Of a stretch of 64,000 nucleotides of DNA, positions 36,786-45,129 are shown in pieces. Both the position numbers and the translations under genes were made by a program. The DNA is from Actinoplanes sichuanensis (GTDB lineage Bacteria; Actinomycetota; Actinomycetes; Mycobacteriales; Micromonosporaceae). How positions within the stretch are numbered: position 1 is the stretch's first letter; each line of letters opens with the position of its first letter. Location: positions 11,435,501-11,499,500 of the forward strand of contig NZ_AP028461.1 in the NCBI RefSeq assembly GCF_033097365.1, in the 5' to 3' direction. The notes beneath the pieces were generated by a model. That model ran no database searches, was not told where the DNA came from, and saw nothing but the letters and a program-made list of their open reading frames with translations.

Positions 36786-38603
36786 ATGGTGGGACAACCT
36801 GACACGGCGACCGTCATCGCGGCCCGCGCCGGCGATCCGGGGGCGGTCGACCGGCTCGTCGCCGGATATCTGCCGCTGGTCTACACCATCGTGGGCCGGG
36901 CCCTGGAGGGGCACGCCGACGTCGACGACGTGGTCCAGGAGGTCATGCTCCGGGTGCTGCGCAACCTCGGCGAGCTGCGCGACCCCACGGCGTTCCGATC
37001 CTGGCTGGTCGCGATCACCGTGCGCCAGGTCCGGGAACGCTTCCGGGCCCGTCCGCCGGCCGACCCGCTCGACCCCGACCTGCGCGATCCGGGCGCCGAC
37101 TTCACCGACCTGGCGATCACCCGGCTCGAACTCTCCGGCCAGCGCCGGGAGACCGCCGAGGCGACCCGCTGGCTCGACGACGACAACCGCGAGCTGCTCT
37201 CGCTCTGGTGGCTGGAGGCCTCCGGCGAACTCACCCGGGATGAGATCGTCGACGCCAGCGGCCTCGGCCGCCAGCACGCGGCGGTCCGCATCCAGCGGAT
37301 GAAGGCGCAGCTGGAGACGGCCCGGGCGGTGGTCCGGGCGCTGCACGGCCCGCACTGCGCGGAGCTGGCCGGCGTTCTCACCGCCTGGGACGGGCATCCC
37401 AGCGCGCTCTGGCGCAAACGCATCGCACGGCACACCCGCGACTGCCGGCTCTGCGCGCCGGCCTGGCAGAACCTCGTCGAGGCGGAGCGGTTGCTGGCCG
37501 GTATGGCGCTCATCCCACTGCCTCCGGGACTTGCGATCTTCAAAATCAACACCCTCGGGGGTACGGCTACCGGCGCCGTCTCCACCGCGGCGACGACCGC
37601 GGCGGCGCCCGCCCAGATAGTGGCCAAGGCGGGCGGTGTCGTGGCCCAGAAGGTGCTCGCCGGTCTACTCGCCACGGGCGTGGTGGCGGGCGGCGGGGCG
37701 GCCGTCTGGTCGTACCAGACCCCGGCGGAGCCGATCACCAACGCCGCCGTCGTCGCATCGCCACCACCCGCGTCGGCCGCGCCCACGCCGTCGCCGTCGG
37801 TGACCAAACCGTCGCCGTCGCCCTCCCGTCGGTCGCCGTCGGCGCCCGCCGCGCCGCCGGTGGTGAACGTCTCCGCCAAGAAGGGCGCCGCGGTGTGGAA
37901 GTTCGCCGGGGCGAAAGGCGCGCTGAAGGATGTCGGCGCGTCCTGGTACTACTCCTGGTCGGCCGACGACAACGAGGTGCCCGGCCCGGCGAACGTCGAC
38001 TTCGTGCCGATGATCTGGGGTGCCGCCAACGTCACCGACGCCACCCTCAAGGAGGTCAAGGCCGAGGGCGACGTGCTGCTCGGCTTCAACGAGCCGGACC
38101 TCGCCGAGCAGTCGAACATGAGTGTCGAGGCCGCCCTGGCCGCCTGGCCCAAGCTCGAGGCGACCGGGATGAAGCTGGTCAGCCCGGCCGTCGCGTTCGG
38201 TGGCGACACGGCGGGCGGCTGGCTCGACCGTTTCATGGCCGGCGCGAAATCGAAGGGTCTGCGGGTCGACGCGATCGCCCTGCACTGGTACGGCTCCGAC
38301 TTCAGCTCCGCCTCGGTCAACCAGTTCCTCGGCTACGTCGACGCCGTGCACGAGCGGTACGGCAAGCCCATCTGGATCACCGAGTTCGGTCTGATCAACT
38401 TCAGTGGGTCACCCAAGTACGCCAGTGACGCGCAGAAGGTCGCCTTCATCAAGGGCACCACCGCCGGACTGGAGAAACGCTCGTACGTCGAGCGTTACGC
38501 CTACTTCGGGCTGCCCGCCGTGGGCGACAGCGTCGACTTCGGGCTCTACCTCGACGCGGACAGCCCGACGGCGGCCGGGAAGGCCTACCGGGCGGCGGGG
38601 TGA
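36786..38603 (+). CDS. Sigma factor - zinc finger - membrane helix - GH128-like glycoside hydrolase fusion
   Basis: The product has 605 residues from ATG 36786, with GGAG and GGAGAG upstream. Sigma region 2 spans about 22-90 (GHADVDDVVQEVMLRVLRNLGEL, FRSWLVAITVRQVRERF). Region 4 spans about 120-175 (LSLWWLEASGELTRDEIVDASGLGRQHAAVRIQRMKAQL). An anti-sigma-like HxxxCxxC (H216, C220, C223) follows, then one membrane helix (about 284-309) and a Pro/Ser/Thr linker (320-360). The C-terminus (365-604) matches Asl1/GH128 glycosidases: LLGFNEPD (E436) and WITEFG (E533) supply acid/base and nucleophile. The frame is continuous, with no frameshift. I infer a membrane-tethered sigma factor with an extracytoplasmic glucan-acting domain. 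A GHKL anti-sigma-type kinase gene is divergent next to it. Confidence 0.88.
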   Translation: MVGQPDTATVIAARAGDPGAVDRLVAGYLPLVYTIVGRALEGHADVDDVVQEVMLRVLRNLGELRDPTAFRSWLVAITVRQVRERFRARPPADPLDPDLRDPGADFTDLAITRLELSGQRRETAEATRWLDDDNRELLSLWWLEASGELTRDEIVDASGLGRQHAAVRIQRMKAQLETARAVVRALHGPHCAELAGVLTAWDGHPSALWRKRIARHTRDCRLCAPAWQNLVEAERLLAGMALIPLPPGLAIFKINTLGGTATGAVSTAATTAAAPAQIVAKAGGVVAQKVLAGLLATGVVAGGGAAVWSYQTPAEPITNAAVVASPPPASAAPTPSPSVTKPSPSPSRRSPSAPAAPPVVNVSAKKGAAVWKFAGAKGALKDVGASWYYSWSADDNEVPGPANVDFVPMIWGAANVTDATLKEVKAEGDVLLGFNEPDLAEQSNMSVEAALAAWPKLEATGMKLVSPAVAFGGDTAGGWLDRFMAGAKSKGLRVDAIALHWYGSDFSSASVNQFLGYVDAVHERYGKPIWITEFGLINFSGSPKYASDAQKVAFIKGTTAGLEKRSYVERYAYFGLPAVGDSVDFGLYLDADSPTAAGKAYRAAG

Positions 38604-38648
38604 CCCTTTCCACATCGGAGGCTGCCGGGGCGGGTTTAGTCTTCGTTC

Positions 38649-39647
38649 ATGATTCGGTTCGGGTACAAGGCGTCGGCGGAGCAGTTCGCGCCGGCTGAGC
38701 TGCTCAAGTACGGCATTCTGGCGGAGGAGCTGGGCTTCGACTCGGTGTTCGTCAGTGACCACCTGCAACCGTGGCGGCACGACGGCGGCCACGCCCCGGC
38801 CGCCCTGCCCTGGCTCGGGGCGCTGGCCGCGCGGACCGAGCGGGTGCTGATCGGCACCAGTGTGCTGACCCCGACCTTCCGCTACCACCCGGCCGTCGTC
38901 GCGCAGGCGTTCGCGACCCTCGGCTGCCTCGCGCCGGGCCGCGCCATTCTCGGTGTCGGCTCCGGCGAGTCACTCAACGAGGTGCTCCTCGGCACGCAGT
39001 GGCCGGACGGCAAGGAGCGGTTCGCCCGGCTCAAGGAGGCCGTCCTGCTGATCCAGAAGCTGTGGGCCGAGGACCGGGTGACGTACGAGGGGCAGTTCTA
39101 CAAGACCGAGAACGCCACCATCTACGACAAGCCCGATCAGCCGGTGCCGATCTACATCGGCGCCTCCGGCCCGGCCGCCACCCGGCTCGCCGGGCGCATC
39201 GCCGACGGGTTCATCACCACCAGCGGCAAGGGGCACGCGCTCTACACCGACACGCTGCTCCCGGCCGTCACCGAGGGCGCCGAGAAGGCCGGCCGCAAGA
39301 TCGACGACCTGGACCTGCTGATCGAGGTCAAGGTGTCCTTCGACGACGACATCGAGCGGGCCCGCAACGACACCCACTACTGGGGCGCGCTGGCGCTGTC
39401 GCCGGAGGAGAAGACCGGCGTCGAGGACCCGGTCGAGATGCAGCGGCTCGCCGACGCGCTCGCGGTCGAGCGGACCGCCACCCGGTGGATCGTCTCCTCC
39501 GACCCGGACGAGCATGTCGCCAAGGTCGCCGAGTACCTGGACATGGGTTTCAAGCACTTGGTCTTCCACGCGCCGGGGCCGGACCAGGAGCGTTTCCTGC
39601 GCCTCTACTCGGAGCAGATCCTCCCGCAGCTCCGCGGGCGCGCCTAG
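38649..39647 (+). CDS. fgd: F420-dependent glucose-6-phosphate dehydrogenase
   Basis: The product has 332 residues, matching the Fgd1 length. The motifs are the N-terminal FGYKASAEQFAPAELLKYGILAEELGFDSVFVSDHLQPWRH, then GTSVLTPTFRYHPAVVAQAFATLGCLAPGRAILGVGSGESLNEV, IYIGASGPAATRLAGRIADGFITTSGKG, and WGALALSPEEKTGVEDP. It makes reduced F420 from glucose-6-phosphate and so feeds F420 enzymes such as those at 33550 and 41318. No clear ribosome site precedes the ATG. Confidence 0.9.
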   Translation: MIRFGYKASAEQFAPAELLKYGILAEELGFDSVFVSDHLQPWRHDGGHAPAALPWLGALAARTERVLIGTSVLTPTFRYHPAVVAQAFATLGCLAPGRAILGVGSGESLNEVLLGTQWPDGKERFARLKEAVLLIQKLWAEDRVTYEGQFYKTENATIYDKPDQPVPIYIGASGPAATRLAGRIADGFITTSGKGHALYTDTLLPAVTEGAEKAGRKIDDLDLLIEVKVSFDDDIERARNDTHYWGALALSPEEKTGVEDPVEMQRLADALAVERTATRWIVSSDPDEHVAKVAEYLDMGFKHLVFHAPGPDQERFLRLYSEQILPQLRGRA

Positions 39648-39670
39648 AGCCGGGACGTCGGTCGTCGCCC

Positions 39671-39718
39671 CGCGCTGTCCTCCGCTACCGGAAACGCGCT
39701 GTCCTCCGATACCGGAAA
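39671..39718. repeat. 24-bp tandem duplication after fgd
   Basis: CGCGCTGTCCTCCGCTACCG starts at 39671 and its copy, with one base difference in this stretch, at 39695. They lie 24 bp after the fgd stop, in the gap between fgd and the convergent glycosyltransferase gene. Confidence 0.8.
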
Positions 39719-39748
39719 CCGCGGTGAGCGACGGCCCGACGGTGGGGT

Positions 39749-41140
39749 CTACACCGACCGGAGGTGGCCGCGGGAGCCGCCCGAGCCGGTGCCCTCGCCG
39801 TTGATCACTCGCAGGTCGGGACGGCGGCCGAGGTTCAGGTCGTTCTGGCCGTCGCGCCAGCGGCGGCGGTGCGGGGAGTCGGTGTTCGGGCGGTCGTTGC
39901 CGGGGCGGCCGGTGGACGCACGGCGATCGGGAGTGGGGTCGGTGCGGCGGCGTTCCGGGCCGCGCCGATCAGCCCCGCGCCGGCGGTCGGTCATACCGAT
40001 ACCGGCGCTGTTGGGGTGGTCCGGGTTCGTGGCGGCGGACCGGTTCGGGGCCGGCCAGCGACGCAGGGCCGGGTCGGTGGGTCGGTGGTCGGCCCCCGGC
40101 TTGCGTGGAGCGTTGACCGTCCCGGCGAAGAACGACGCGCCATCCCGCTGGGCCGGTACCGAGAAGACGGCCGCCGAGTCTCCGCGGACCGGTCCGGTGC
40201 CGGAGGACGCGGGTTCCCGGCGGGCCGGTCCGGTGCCGGAGGACGTGGCGTTCCGGCGGGCCGGGCCGAGGCCGGACGGTGCGGGGGGTCGGCGGGTCAG
40301 GCCGGTGGCCGGTGGGGTGGCGGCGCGGCGGTTCGGACCGACGAACAGCGGAGCCGGGATCGGGCCGGTCGAAACCGAGGTGGCCGCCCGGGCGGACGTG
40401 CCGCCGGTCAGGACCACGATGCTGTCCGGTGTGGCTCCCGGGTGGCCGTCCCGGCGGAGGGCCAGGCGTTCCCGGACGATCGCGGCCAGGCCGGCCGGCA
40501 GGGCGGTTCCGCCGCGCTGCGGGTAGAACCCGACGGGTACCTCGGCGACCCGCAGCCCGGCACGCCGGGACCGGGCCGCGAGCAGTACCTCGACGTCCCG
40601 GCCGTCGCCTCGGACCGGATCGGTTCCGGCGACGCGCGGCAGGCCCAGCCGGTCGGCGTGAGCACGCCGGAAGGCCCGGAAGCCGGTGCCCGCGCCGGAC
40701 GGGCGGCAGCCGAGCAGCACGCTCATGAACCAGAGCAGGAACAGGTCCGTACGCCGGGCGGTCCGGACACCTTCCACCACGTCGGCCCGGACCGTGGGTG
40801 CGGCCGGGTCCGCGGTGGGGAAGGGCCGGCCGGCGGAGGTGGCAAGCGCTTCGACGAGGTGCGGCAGGTGGGCCGGATCGCAGGAGCCGTCGCCGGGCAG
40901 GGTGACGATCACGTCGCCGGTCGCGGCGGCCACTCCGCAGGCGATGGCGTTGCCGGTCCCGTACCGGGTCTGGCGGATCACCCGGGCGGCCCGGGGCAGC
41001 GGCAGGACGGTGTCCTCGTCCGGTCCGACGACCACGATGATCTCGCCCACCGGGGGCAGTCCGGCGAACAGGAGCGGCAGGCGGCCGACGGTCGTCAGGG
41101 GGATCACAACGCTCACGGAGGGTAACTGCGGAACTGACAT
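39749..41140 (-). CDS. Family 2 glycosyltransferase with long disordered tail
   Basis: The product has 463 residues from ATG 41140. The GT-A core (residues 1-260) shows VSVVIPLTTVGRLPLL, VVVGPDEDT, RYGTGNAIACGVAAATGDVIVTLPGDGSCDPAHLPHLVEAL and a GT2 acceptor loop. The usual DxD appears as GDGSCD. It resembles dolichol-phosphate-mannose-type synthases without membrane helices. From about 280 to the end the sequence is Arg/Pro/Thr/Gly rich and repetitive (STGPARR-type pieces) and is probably disordered. The donor and acceptor are unknown. Confidence 0.82.
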   Translation of the reverse strand: MSVPQLPSVSVVIPLTTVGRLPLLFAGLPPVGEIIVVVGPDEDTVLPLPRAARVIRQTRYGTGNAIACGVAAATGDVIVTLPGDGSCDPAHLPHLVEALATSAGRPFPTADPAAPTVRADVVEGVRTARRTDLFLLWFMSVLLGCRPSGAGTGFRAFRRAHADRLGLPRVAGTDPVRGDGRDVEVLLAARSRRAGLRVAEVPVGFYPQRGGTALPAGLAAIVRERLALRRDGHPGATPDSIVVLTGGTSARAATSVSTGPIPAPLFVGPNRRAATPPATGLTRRPPAPSGLGPARRNATSSGTGPARREPASSGTGPVRGDSAAVFSVPAQRDGASFFAGTVNAPRKPGADHRPTDPALRRWPAPNRSAATNPDHPNSAGIGMTDRRRGADRRGPERRRTDPTPDRRASTGRPGNDRPNTDSPHRRRWRDGQNDLNLGRRPDLRVINGEGTGSGGSRGHLRSV

Positions 41141-41251
41141 GTGATACGGCTCCCGGCTCGGCGGCGTTGCTGGGCCCGAAGCTACCGGCCCGCAACCGGC
41201 CTGCACCCTGGCCTATCGGTTGATGGTGATCATCTACGCGGACCGAACCGC

Positions 41252-41287
41252 CGGTGACGGCCCGTGTGCGTTGCCGGGCCGTCACCG
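41252..41287. other. Strong hairpin in divergent intergenic region
   Basis: CGGTGACGGCCCG (41252-41264) and CGGGCCGTCACCG (41275-41287) form a perfect 13-bp stem with a 10-nt loop. It is not at a gene end: the flanking genes diverge. It lies 30 bp before the LLM start, as a 5'-leader hairpin or an operator. Confidence 0.6.
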
Positions 41288-41317
41288 ACCGTACCGAAAT
41301 TGGGTAGGGTGATCGAT

Positions 41318-42160
41318 GTGAAACTCGGCCTGCACATCTCCACCTTCAGCTGGCCCGGCGGCGCACAGCGTCTGGGTCCTGTTCTCGCCGACATCGCCTC
41401 CGCCGCGGACGAGGCGGGCTTCGACCGGATCAGCGTGATGGACCACGTGTGGCAGATCCACGTGAACGGTCCGCCCGAGATGGAGATGCTGGAGGCCTAC
41501 ACGGCTCTCGGCTTCCTGGCCGCGCACACCAGCCGGGCGCAGTTGCTGACGTTGGTGACCGGCGTGGTCTACCGCGAGCCGGGCCTGCTCGCCAAAGCGG
41601 TGACCAGCCTCGACGTGTTGTCCGGGGGGCGGGCGATCCTGGGGATCGGTGCCGCGTGGAACGAGGAGGAGTCGCTCGGGCTGGGCCTGCCGTTCCCTCC
41701 GACCGCCGAGCGGTTCGAGCGGCTGGAGGAGGCGTTGCGGATCTGTCGGCAGATGTTCGCCGGTGACGAGACCGCGTTCGCGGGCCGGCACTATCGGCTG
41801 GACCGGCTGCTCAACTCGCCCTTGCCGCTGCGTCGGACGCCGATCCTGATCGGTGGCGGTGGGGAGAGGAAGACGCTGCGGCTGGTCGCGGAGTTCGCCG
41901 ACGCCTGCAACCTGATGAACACCGACGAGCTGCCGCACAAGCTGGACGTGTTGAAACGGCATTGCGACGCGGTCGGGCGCGACTACGACGAGATCGAGAA
42001 GACGGTGCTCTACCGGTTCACCGACGATCTCGCCGAGACCGAGAGGGAGGCCCGTCGGCTGGCCGCGCTGGGTGTCACGGTGATGCACGGCCCGGTCCGG
42101 GAGTCGTGGGAGAAGACCGGGGAGTTCAAGCGGACTGTGGAAGCGGTGGCGGGACTGTGA
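41318..42160 (+). CDS. LLM-class F420-dependent oxidoreductase
   Basis: The product has 280 residues from GTG 41318, 6 nt after a GGTGATCG stretch; GTG 41309 is an alternative. The motifs KLGLHISTFSWPGG, ADEAGFDRISVMDHVWQ, GVVYREPGLLAKAVTSLDVLSGGRAILGIGAAWNEEE and RTPILIGGGGERKTLRLVAEFADACNL identify it. The HAD gene overlaps its stop as GTGA, so the two form a coupled pair. Confidence 0.86.
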   Translation: MKLGLHISTFSWPGGAQRLGPVLADIASAADEAGFDRISVMDHVWQIHVNGPPEMEMLEAYTALGFLAAHTSRAQLLTLVTGVVYREPGLLAKAVTSLDVLSGGRAILGIGAAWNEEESLGLGLPFPPTAERFERLEEALRICRQMFAGDETAFAGRHYRLDRLLNSPLPLRRTPILIGGGGERKTLRLVAEFADACNLMNTDELPHKLDVLKRHCDAVGRDYDEIEKTVLYRFTDDLAETEREARRLAALGVTVMHGPVRESWEKTGEFKRTVEAVAGL

Positions 42161-42825
42161 GCGAGGGACGCATCGAGGCGGTCGTCTTCGATCTGGACGG
42201 CGTGATCATCGACACCGAGGAGGTGTGGGAGGAGGTCAGGCGCGGCTACGTCGCCGAGCACGGCCGGGAGTTCCTCCCCGACTCCCAGGATCGGATGATG
42301 GGCATGAGCACCGGGGAGTGGTCGGCGCACCTGGCCGACGAGGTGGGCGTATCCCGTACCGCTGAGGAGGTCGCCGCGGACGTCCTGGGCCGGATGGCCG
42401 AGCGTTATCGGGAAGCCCTGCCACTGATTCCCGGCTCCGTCGAGACGGTCCGGGCGCTCGCCGCCGACTACCGGCTGGCGCTGGCCAGTTCGTCGGCGCG
42501 GATCCTGATCGACCAGGTGCTGGCGACGGCCGGGCTGACCGACGTGTTCGAGGTGACGCTGTCGACCGAGGAGGTGCCGCGTGGCAAACCGGCGCCCGAC
42601 GTCTACCTCACCGCGGTCGCGAAACTGGGCCTGACTCCGGCCGTCTGCGCCGCGGTCGAGGACTCCAGCAACGGTCTGCGTTCGGCGGCCGCGGCCGGCC
42701 TGACGGTGATCGCCGTGCCGCACGGTGTCTATCCGCCCGCCGACGACGCCCTGGCCGGGGCGACGCTCGTGGTGAAAGCGGTCACCGAGGTGACACCCGA
42801 AGCGGTTTCAAACCTTCATCGATAG
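42157..42825 (+). CDS. HAD-family phosphatase or phosphomutase
   Basis: The product has 222 residues from GTG 42157, coupled to the preceding LLM gene. Motif I VVFDLDGVIIDTEEVWEE carries DxD, motif II is LASSSARILIDQVL, motif III is PRGKPAPDVYL, and motif IV is AAVEDSSNGLRSAAAAGL. It is of the beta-phosphoglucomutase-like subclass with a helical cap. The substrate may be a sugar phosphate, but this is not certain. Confidence 0.87.
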   Translation: MSEGRIEAVVFDLDGVIIDTEEVWEEVRRGYVAEHGREFLPDSQDRMMGMSTGEWSAHLADEVGVSRTAEEVAADVLGRMAERYREALPLIPGSVETVRALAADYRLALASSSARILIDQVLATAGLTDVFEVTLSTEEVPRGKPAPDVYLTAVAKLGLTPAVCAAVEDSSNGLRSAAAAGLTVIAVPHGVYPPADDALAGATLVVKAVTEVTPEAVSNLHR

Positions 42826-42860
42826 GGGTACCCCGCGGGTCACACTCATGGAGGTGGCCC

Positions 42861-44507
42861 GTGACGGGACTCCGGCTCGACGTGGGGTTCGTCGACTATC
42901 TGATTCTGGCGATCTATTTCGTCACCGTTCTCGGCGTGGGTTTCGCTGCGCGTCGGGCGATCAAGAGCAGCGCCGACTTCTTCCTCTCCGGGCGGTCGAT
43001 GCCCGCCTGGGTGACCGGTCTGGCCTTCATCTCGGCCAACCTGGGCGCCCTGGAGATCGTCGGCATGGCCGCCAACGGCGCCCAGTACGGCCTGATGACG
43101 CTGCACTACTACTGGATCGGCGCGGTGCCGGCCATGGTCTTCCTCGGCATCGTGATGATGCCGTTCTACTACGGCTCCAAGGTGCGCAGCGTCCCCGAGT
43201 TCCTGCGGCTGCGGTTCAACCGGCCCACCCACCTGTTCAACGCGGTCAGTTTCGCGGTGGCGCAGGTGTTGATCGCCGGTGTGAACCTGTACGCCCTGGC
43301 GCTGATCCTGCAGGCGCTGCTGGGCTGGCCGCTGTGGACGTCGATCGTGGTGGGTGCGGCGATCGTGCTGTCGTACATCGTGCTCGGCGGTCTGTCCTCG
43401 GCCATCTACAACGAGGTCCTGCAGTTCTTCGTGATCATCGCGGGCCTGCTGCCGATCACGATCATCGGCCTGGTCAAGGTGGGCGGGATCGACGGCCTGT
43501 TCGAGAAGGTACGGCAGAGCCCTCTCGGCGAGGCGGGCCTGCACACCTGGGCCGACACCGGCGGCACCGACAACCCGCTCGGCGCGAGTTGGATCGGGAT
43601 CGTCTTCGGTCTCGGGTTCGTCCTGTCGTTCGGCTACTGGACCACGAACTTCGCCGAGGTGCAGCGCGCCTTGAGTGCCAAGGACATGAGCGCGGCTCGA
43701 CGGACCCCGATCATCGGCGCCTTCCCGAAGCTGCTGATCCCGGCGGTGACCGTGATTCCCGGTCTGATCGCCCTGGTCACGGTGCAGGGGCTGGGTGCCG
43801 AGGAGGGTGACCTCACCTACAACAACGCGATTCCGCTGCTGATGCGGGACCTGCTGCCCAACGGGGTGCTCGGGGTGGCGGTCACCGGTCTGGTGGCGTC
43901 GTTCATGGCCGGTATGGCGGCGAACGTCAGCGGTTTCAACACCGTCTTCACCTACGACATCTGGCAGGCGTATGTCCGCAAGGACCGCGACGACGCCTAC
44001 TACGTGCGGGTGGGCCGGATCGCGACGGTGGCCGGCATCGTGGTGGGTATCGGCACGGCGTTCATCGCGGCCGGTTTCGACAACATCATGAACTATATCC
44101 AGGCTTTGTTCTCTTTGTTCAATGCGCCGCTTTTCGCCACGTTCATCGTCGGCATGTTCTGGAAGCGGATGTCGGCCTGGGCCGGTTTCTGGTCGCTGTT
44201 CCTCGGCTTCCTGGCCGCGTTCGTGCTGTACATCCTGCATCTGACCGAGGTCGTCAAGTTCAACTCCGACCTGGAGCAGAGCTTCTGGGGTGCCGGCCTG
44301 GCCTTCGTGGTGGCGGTCGGGGTGGCCCTGCTGATCACCCCGTTCACTCCCGGTAAACGCGACGATGAGCTGCAGGGTCTGGTCTACGGCCTGGGCGGCG
44401 AGACCGGCGACGTGCTGGCCGCGGACCGGGTGTGGTGGCGTAACCCGGTGCTGCTCGGCGTGATCGCCGTGGTGCTGGCCATTCTCCTGTACATCCCGGT
44501 CTGGTAG
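42861..44507 (+). CDS. Sodium:solute symporter (SSS family)
   Basis: The product has 548 residues. GTG 42861 follows GGAGGTGGCCC. Thirteen or more membrane helices are expected. Family marks are FFLSGRSMPAWVTGLAFISANLGALEIVGMAANGAQYGL (LeuT-fold helix 1), FGYWTTNFAEVQRALSAKDM and LVASFMAGMAANVSGFNTVFTYDIWQ. Relatives include SGLT-type Na+/sugar carriers, so a sugar or polyol is plausible. A small membrane-protein gene follows 13 bp later. Confidence 0.9.
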   Translation: MTGLRLDVGFVDYLILAIYFVTVLGVGFAARRAIKSSADFFLSGRSMPAWVTGLAFISANLGALEIVGMAANGAQYGLMTLHYYWIGAVPAMVFLGIVMMPFYYGSKVRSVPEFLRLRFNRPTHLFNAVSFAVAQVLIAGVNLYALALILQALLGWPLWTSIVVGAAIVLSYIVLGGLSSAIYNEVLQFFVIIAGLLPITIIGLVKVGGIDGLFEKVRQSPLGEAGLHTWADTGGTDNPLGASWIGIVFGLGFVLSFGYWTTNFAEVQRALSAKDMSAARRTPIIGAFPKLLIPAVTVIPGLIALVTVQGLGAEEGDLTYNNAIPLLMRDLLPNGVLGVAVTGLVASFMAGMAANVSGFNTVFTYDIWQAYVRKDRDDAYYVRVGRIATVAGIVVGIGTAFIAAGFDNIMNYIQALFSLFNAPLFATFIVGMFWKRMSAWAGFWSLFLGFLAAFVLYILHLTEVVKFNSDLEQSFWGAGLAFVVAVGVALLITPFTPGKRDDELQGLVYGLGGETGDVLAADRVWWRNPVLLGVIAVVLAILLYIPVW

Positions 44508-44520
44508 AGGAGGCGGAACC

Positions 44521-44784
44521 GTGGCGGAACGCAAACTGGCCCGGCTGTTCGACGTGCGGCGGGTGATCGGCGGCCTGTTCGTGGTGTACGGCGTGATCGT
44601 CACCCTGATCGGCGTCCTCGACGGGCCCTCGGAGTTGGAGAAGGCGCAGGGCGTACGCATCAATCTCTGGATGGGTCTCGGCATGCTCGCGCTGGGTCTG
44701 CTGATGCTGCTCTGGCTGCGTCTGAACCCGCCGCCGGAGGCGGTGGAGGAGGACGCCGCGAAAGAGTCGGACCAGGCGGCCTGA
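44521..44784 (+). CDS. Small membrane protein, probable symporter partner
   Basis: The product has 87 residues. GTG 44521 follows AGGAGGCGG. Two membrane helices (VIGGLFVVYGVIVTLIGVL and NLWMGLGMLALGLLMLLWL) and an acidic C-terminus (EAVEEDAAKESDQAA) are seen. The 13-bp spacing to the symporter gene suggests a shared transcript and an accessory role. Confidence 0.75.
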   Translation: MAERKLARLFDVRRVIGGLFVVYGVIVTLIGVLDGPSELEKAQGVRINLWMGLGMLALGLLMLLWLRLNPPPEAVEEDAAKESDQAA

Positions 44785-44823
44785 TTACCGGCTCGGTGTG
44801 CCCGGGTTGCGATCGGGTTAGAG

Positions 44824-44852
44824 GGGGCCCGCGAATCGTCAACCCGGGCCCC
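44824..44852 (+). terminator. Hairpin after the symporter operon
   Basis: GGGGCCCG / CGGGCCCC, an 8-bp stem with a 13-nt loop, lies 39 bp after the small membrane-protein gene. Confidence 0.45.
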
Positions 44853-44873
44853 GGTCCGACCGATTACCCGGGC

Positions 44874-45125
44874 ATGAATCCCCTCGCCTCAATCAGCGGC
44901 CTCGCTACCGAGGCCAGCCGTCGGCCCATCGGCTGGCAGGTGCAGCTCCGCGTCGACTACGTCGTCAACAAGGTGATGCAAACGCATCGCGGCCAGTCCG
45001 AAGACGCCGTCAAGCAGGCCATCCAGGACCAGCTTCGGGTCTACGGCGTCGTGCCCAACAACCGCCAGGTGAGTCAGTACGCGACGGCGATCTCGGCGTT
45101 GCCCCAACTACCACCCACCGGCTGA
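44874..45125 (+). CDS. Small hypothetical protein
   Basis: The product has 83 residues from ATG 44874. It is a soluble, mostly helical protein: VNKVMQTHRGQSEDAVKQAIQDQLRVYGVVPNNRQVSQYATAI. There is no membrane segment. I do not recognise the domain. The gene is convergent with the sugar-dehydrogenase-like gene, separated by 4 bp. Confidence 0.6.
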   Translation: MNPLASISGLATEASRRPIGWQVQLRVDYVVNKVMQTHRGQSEDAVKQAIQDQLRVYGVVPNNRQVSQYATAISALPQLPPTG

Positions 45126-45129
45126 ACCG

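Noticed and set aside
44796..44873. Upstream extension of the 83-residue protein
   Set aside because: The extension lies over a GGGGCCCG hairpin and has no ribosome site; ATG 44874 is more likely.
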